A DNA stretch of 5,719 bases, from contig CAUYUA010000047.1 in NCBI GenBank assembly GCA_963575675.1, positions 1 through 5,719 on the forward strand, read 5' to 3'. This document shows, piece after piece, positions 5,643-5,719 of this stretch. This DNA comes from CAUYUA01 sp963575675. GTDB lineage: Bacteria > Pseudomonadota > Alphaproteobacteria > Azospirillales > Azospirillaceae. Numbering within the stretch: the first letter of the stretch is position 1; each line of letters begins with the position of its first letter. The notes under the pieces were generated by a model, which saw only the letters and a program-made list of their open reading frames with translations, had not been told where the DNA came from and did no database searches. Both the position numbers and the translations under genes were made by a program.

Positions 5643-5665
5643 TTTTTTTGATTTTATTTGCGTTT

Positions 5666-5708
5666 AAAATTAGACGGGTCCAGGGTCTGTGTTCCTGGTC
5701 GCCGGGGA
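5666..5708 (+). repeat. Repeat A, copy 3 (diverged)
   Basis: This copy begins about 24 nt after the cheD stop. It shares AAAATTAGA, the CTGTGTTCC centre and GTCGC-CGGG with the other two copies. The inner stem is altered: GTCTG/TGGTC pairs poorly, but CCAGG (5680-5684)/CCTGG (5694-5698) offers a different stem. Like copy 2 it lies in sense orientation just downstream of a gene. It may extend past the window edge, where ATAAGGGGG follows. Confidence 0.7.
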
Positions 5709-5719
5709 TCATAAGGGGG

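Noticed and set aside
5643..5665. T-rich run after cheD as an intrinsic terminator
   Set aside because: No stable hairpin precedes the T-run at 5643-5649, and the repeat-A hairpin lies after it instead.
591..5708. Repeat A copies as a CRISPR array
   Set aside because: The copies are few, widely spaced, in mixed orientation and in intergenic DNA, with no regular spacers or cas genes.

Overview
The window looks like a chromosomal housekeeping segment of an alphaproteobacterium, probably of the Rhodospirillales type. The basis is protein style. PyrE is the long ~220-residue form with an intact PRPP loop. Dxs and the short bacterial IspA closely match the alphaproteobacterial versions I remember, and CheD has the usual proteobacterial N-terminal extension. 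No database search was possible, so the genus is left open.

Layout: the left edge (1-63, minus strand) holds the first 21 codons of a gene that reads as pntA, the NAD(P) transhydrogenase alpha subunit. Then comes ~710 bp without a supported gene. It holds an operator-like inverted repeat near pntA and a dense cluster of two intergenic repeat families (here called A and B). The plus-strand genes follow: pyrE (778-1443); a ~510 bp gap with a second copy of repeat A; ispA (1953-2843); dxs (2950-4872), interrupted by two compensating frameshifts; and cheD (4977-5642). A third, diverged copy of repeat A closes the window.

ispA and dxs belong together. Dxs makes 1-deoxy-D-xylulose 5-phosphate, the entry compound of the MEP isoprenoid pathway, and IspA condenses the resulting C5 units to farnesyl diphosphate. 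pyrE (pyrimidine synthesis), pntA (NADPH supply) and cheD (chemoreceptor deamidation) are unrelated jobs in separate transcription units.

I see no clear undescribed system. The points most worth a second look are the broken dxs, the repeat-A copies that flank pyrE in opposite orientation, the repeat-B inverted array, and the short tandem duplication at the cheD ribosome binding site.
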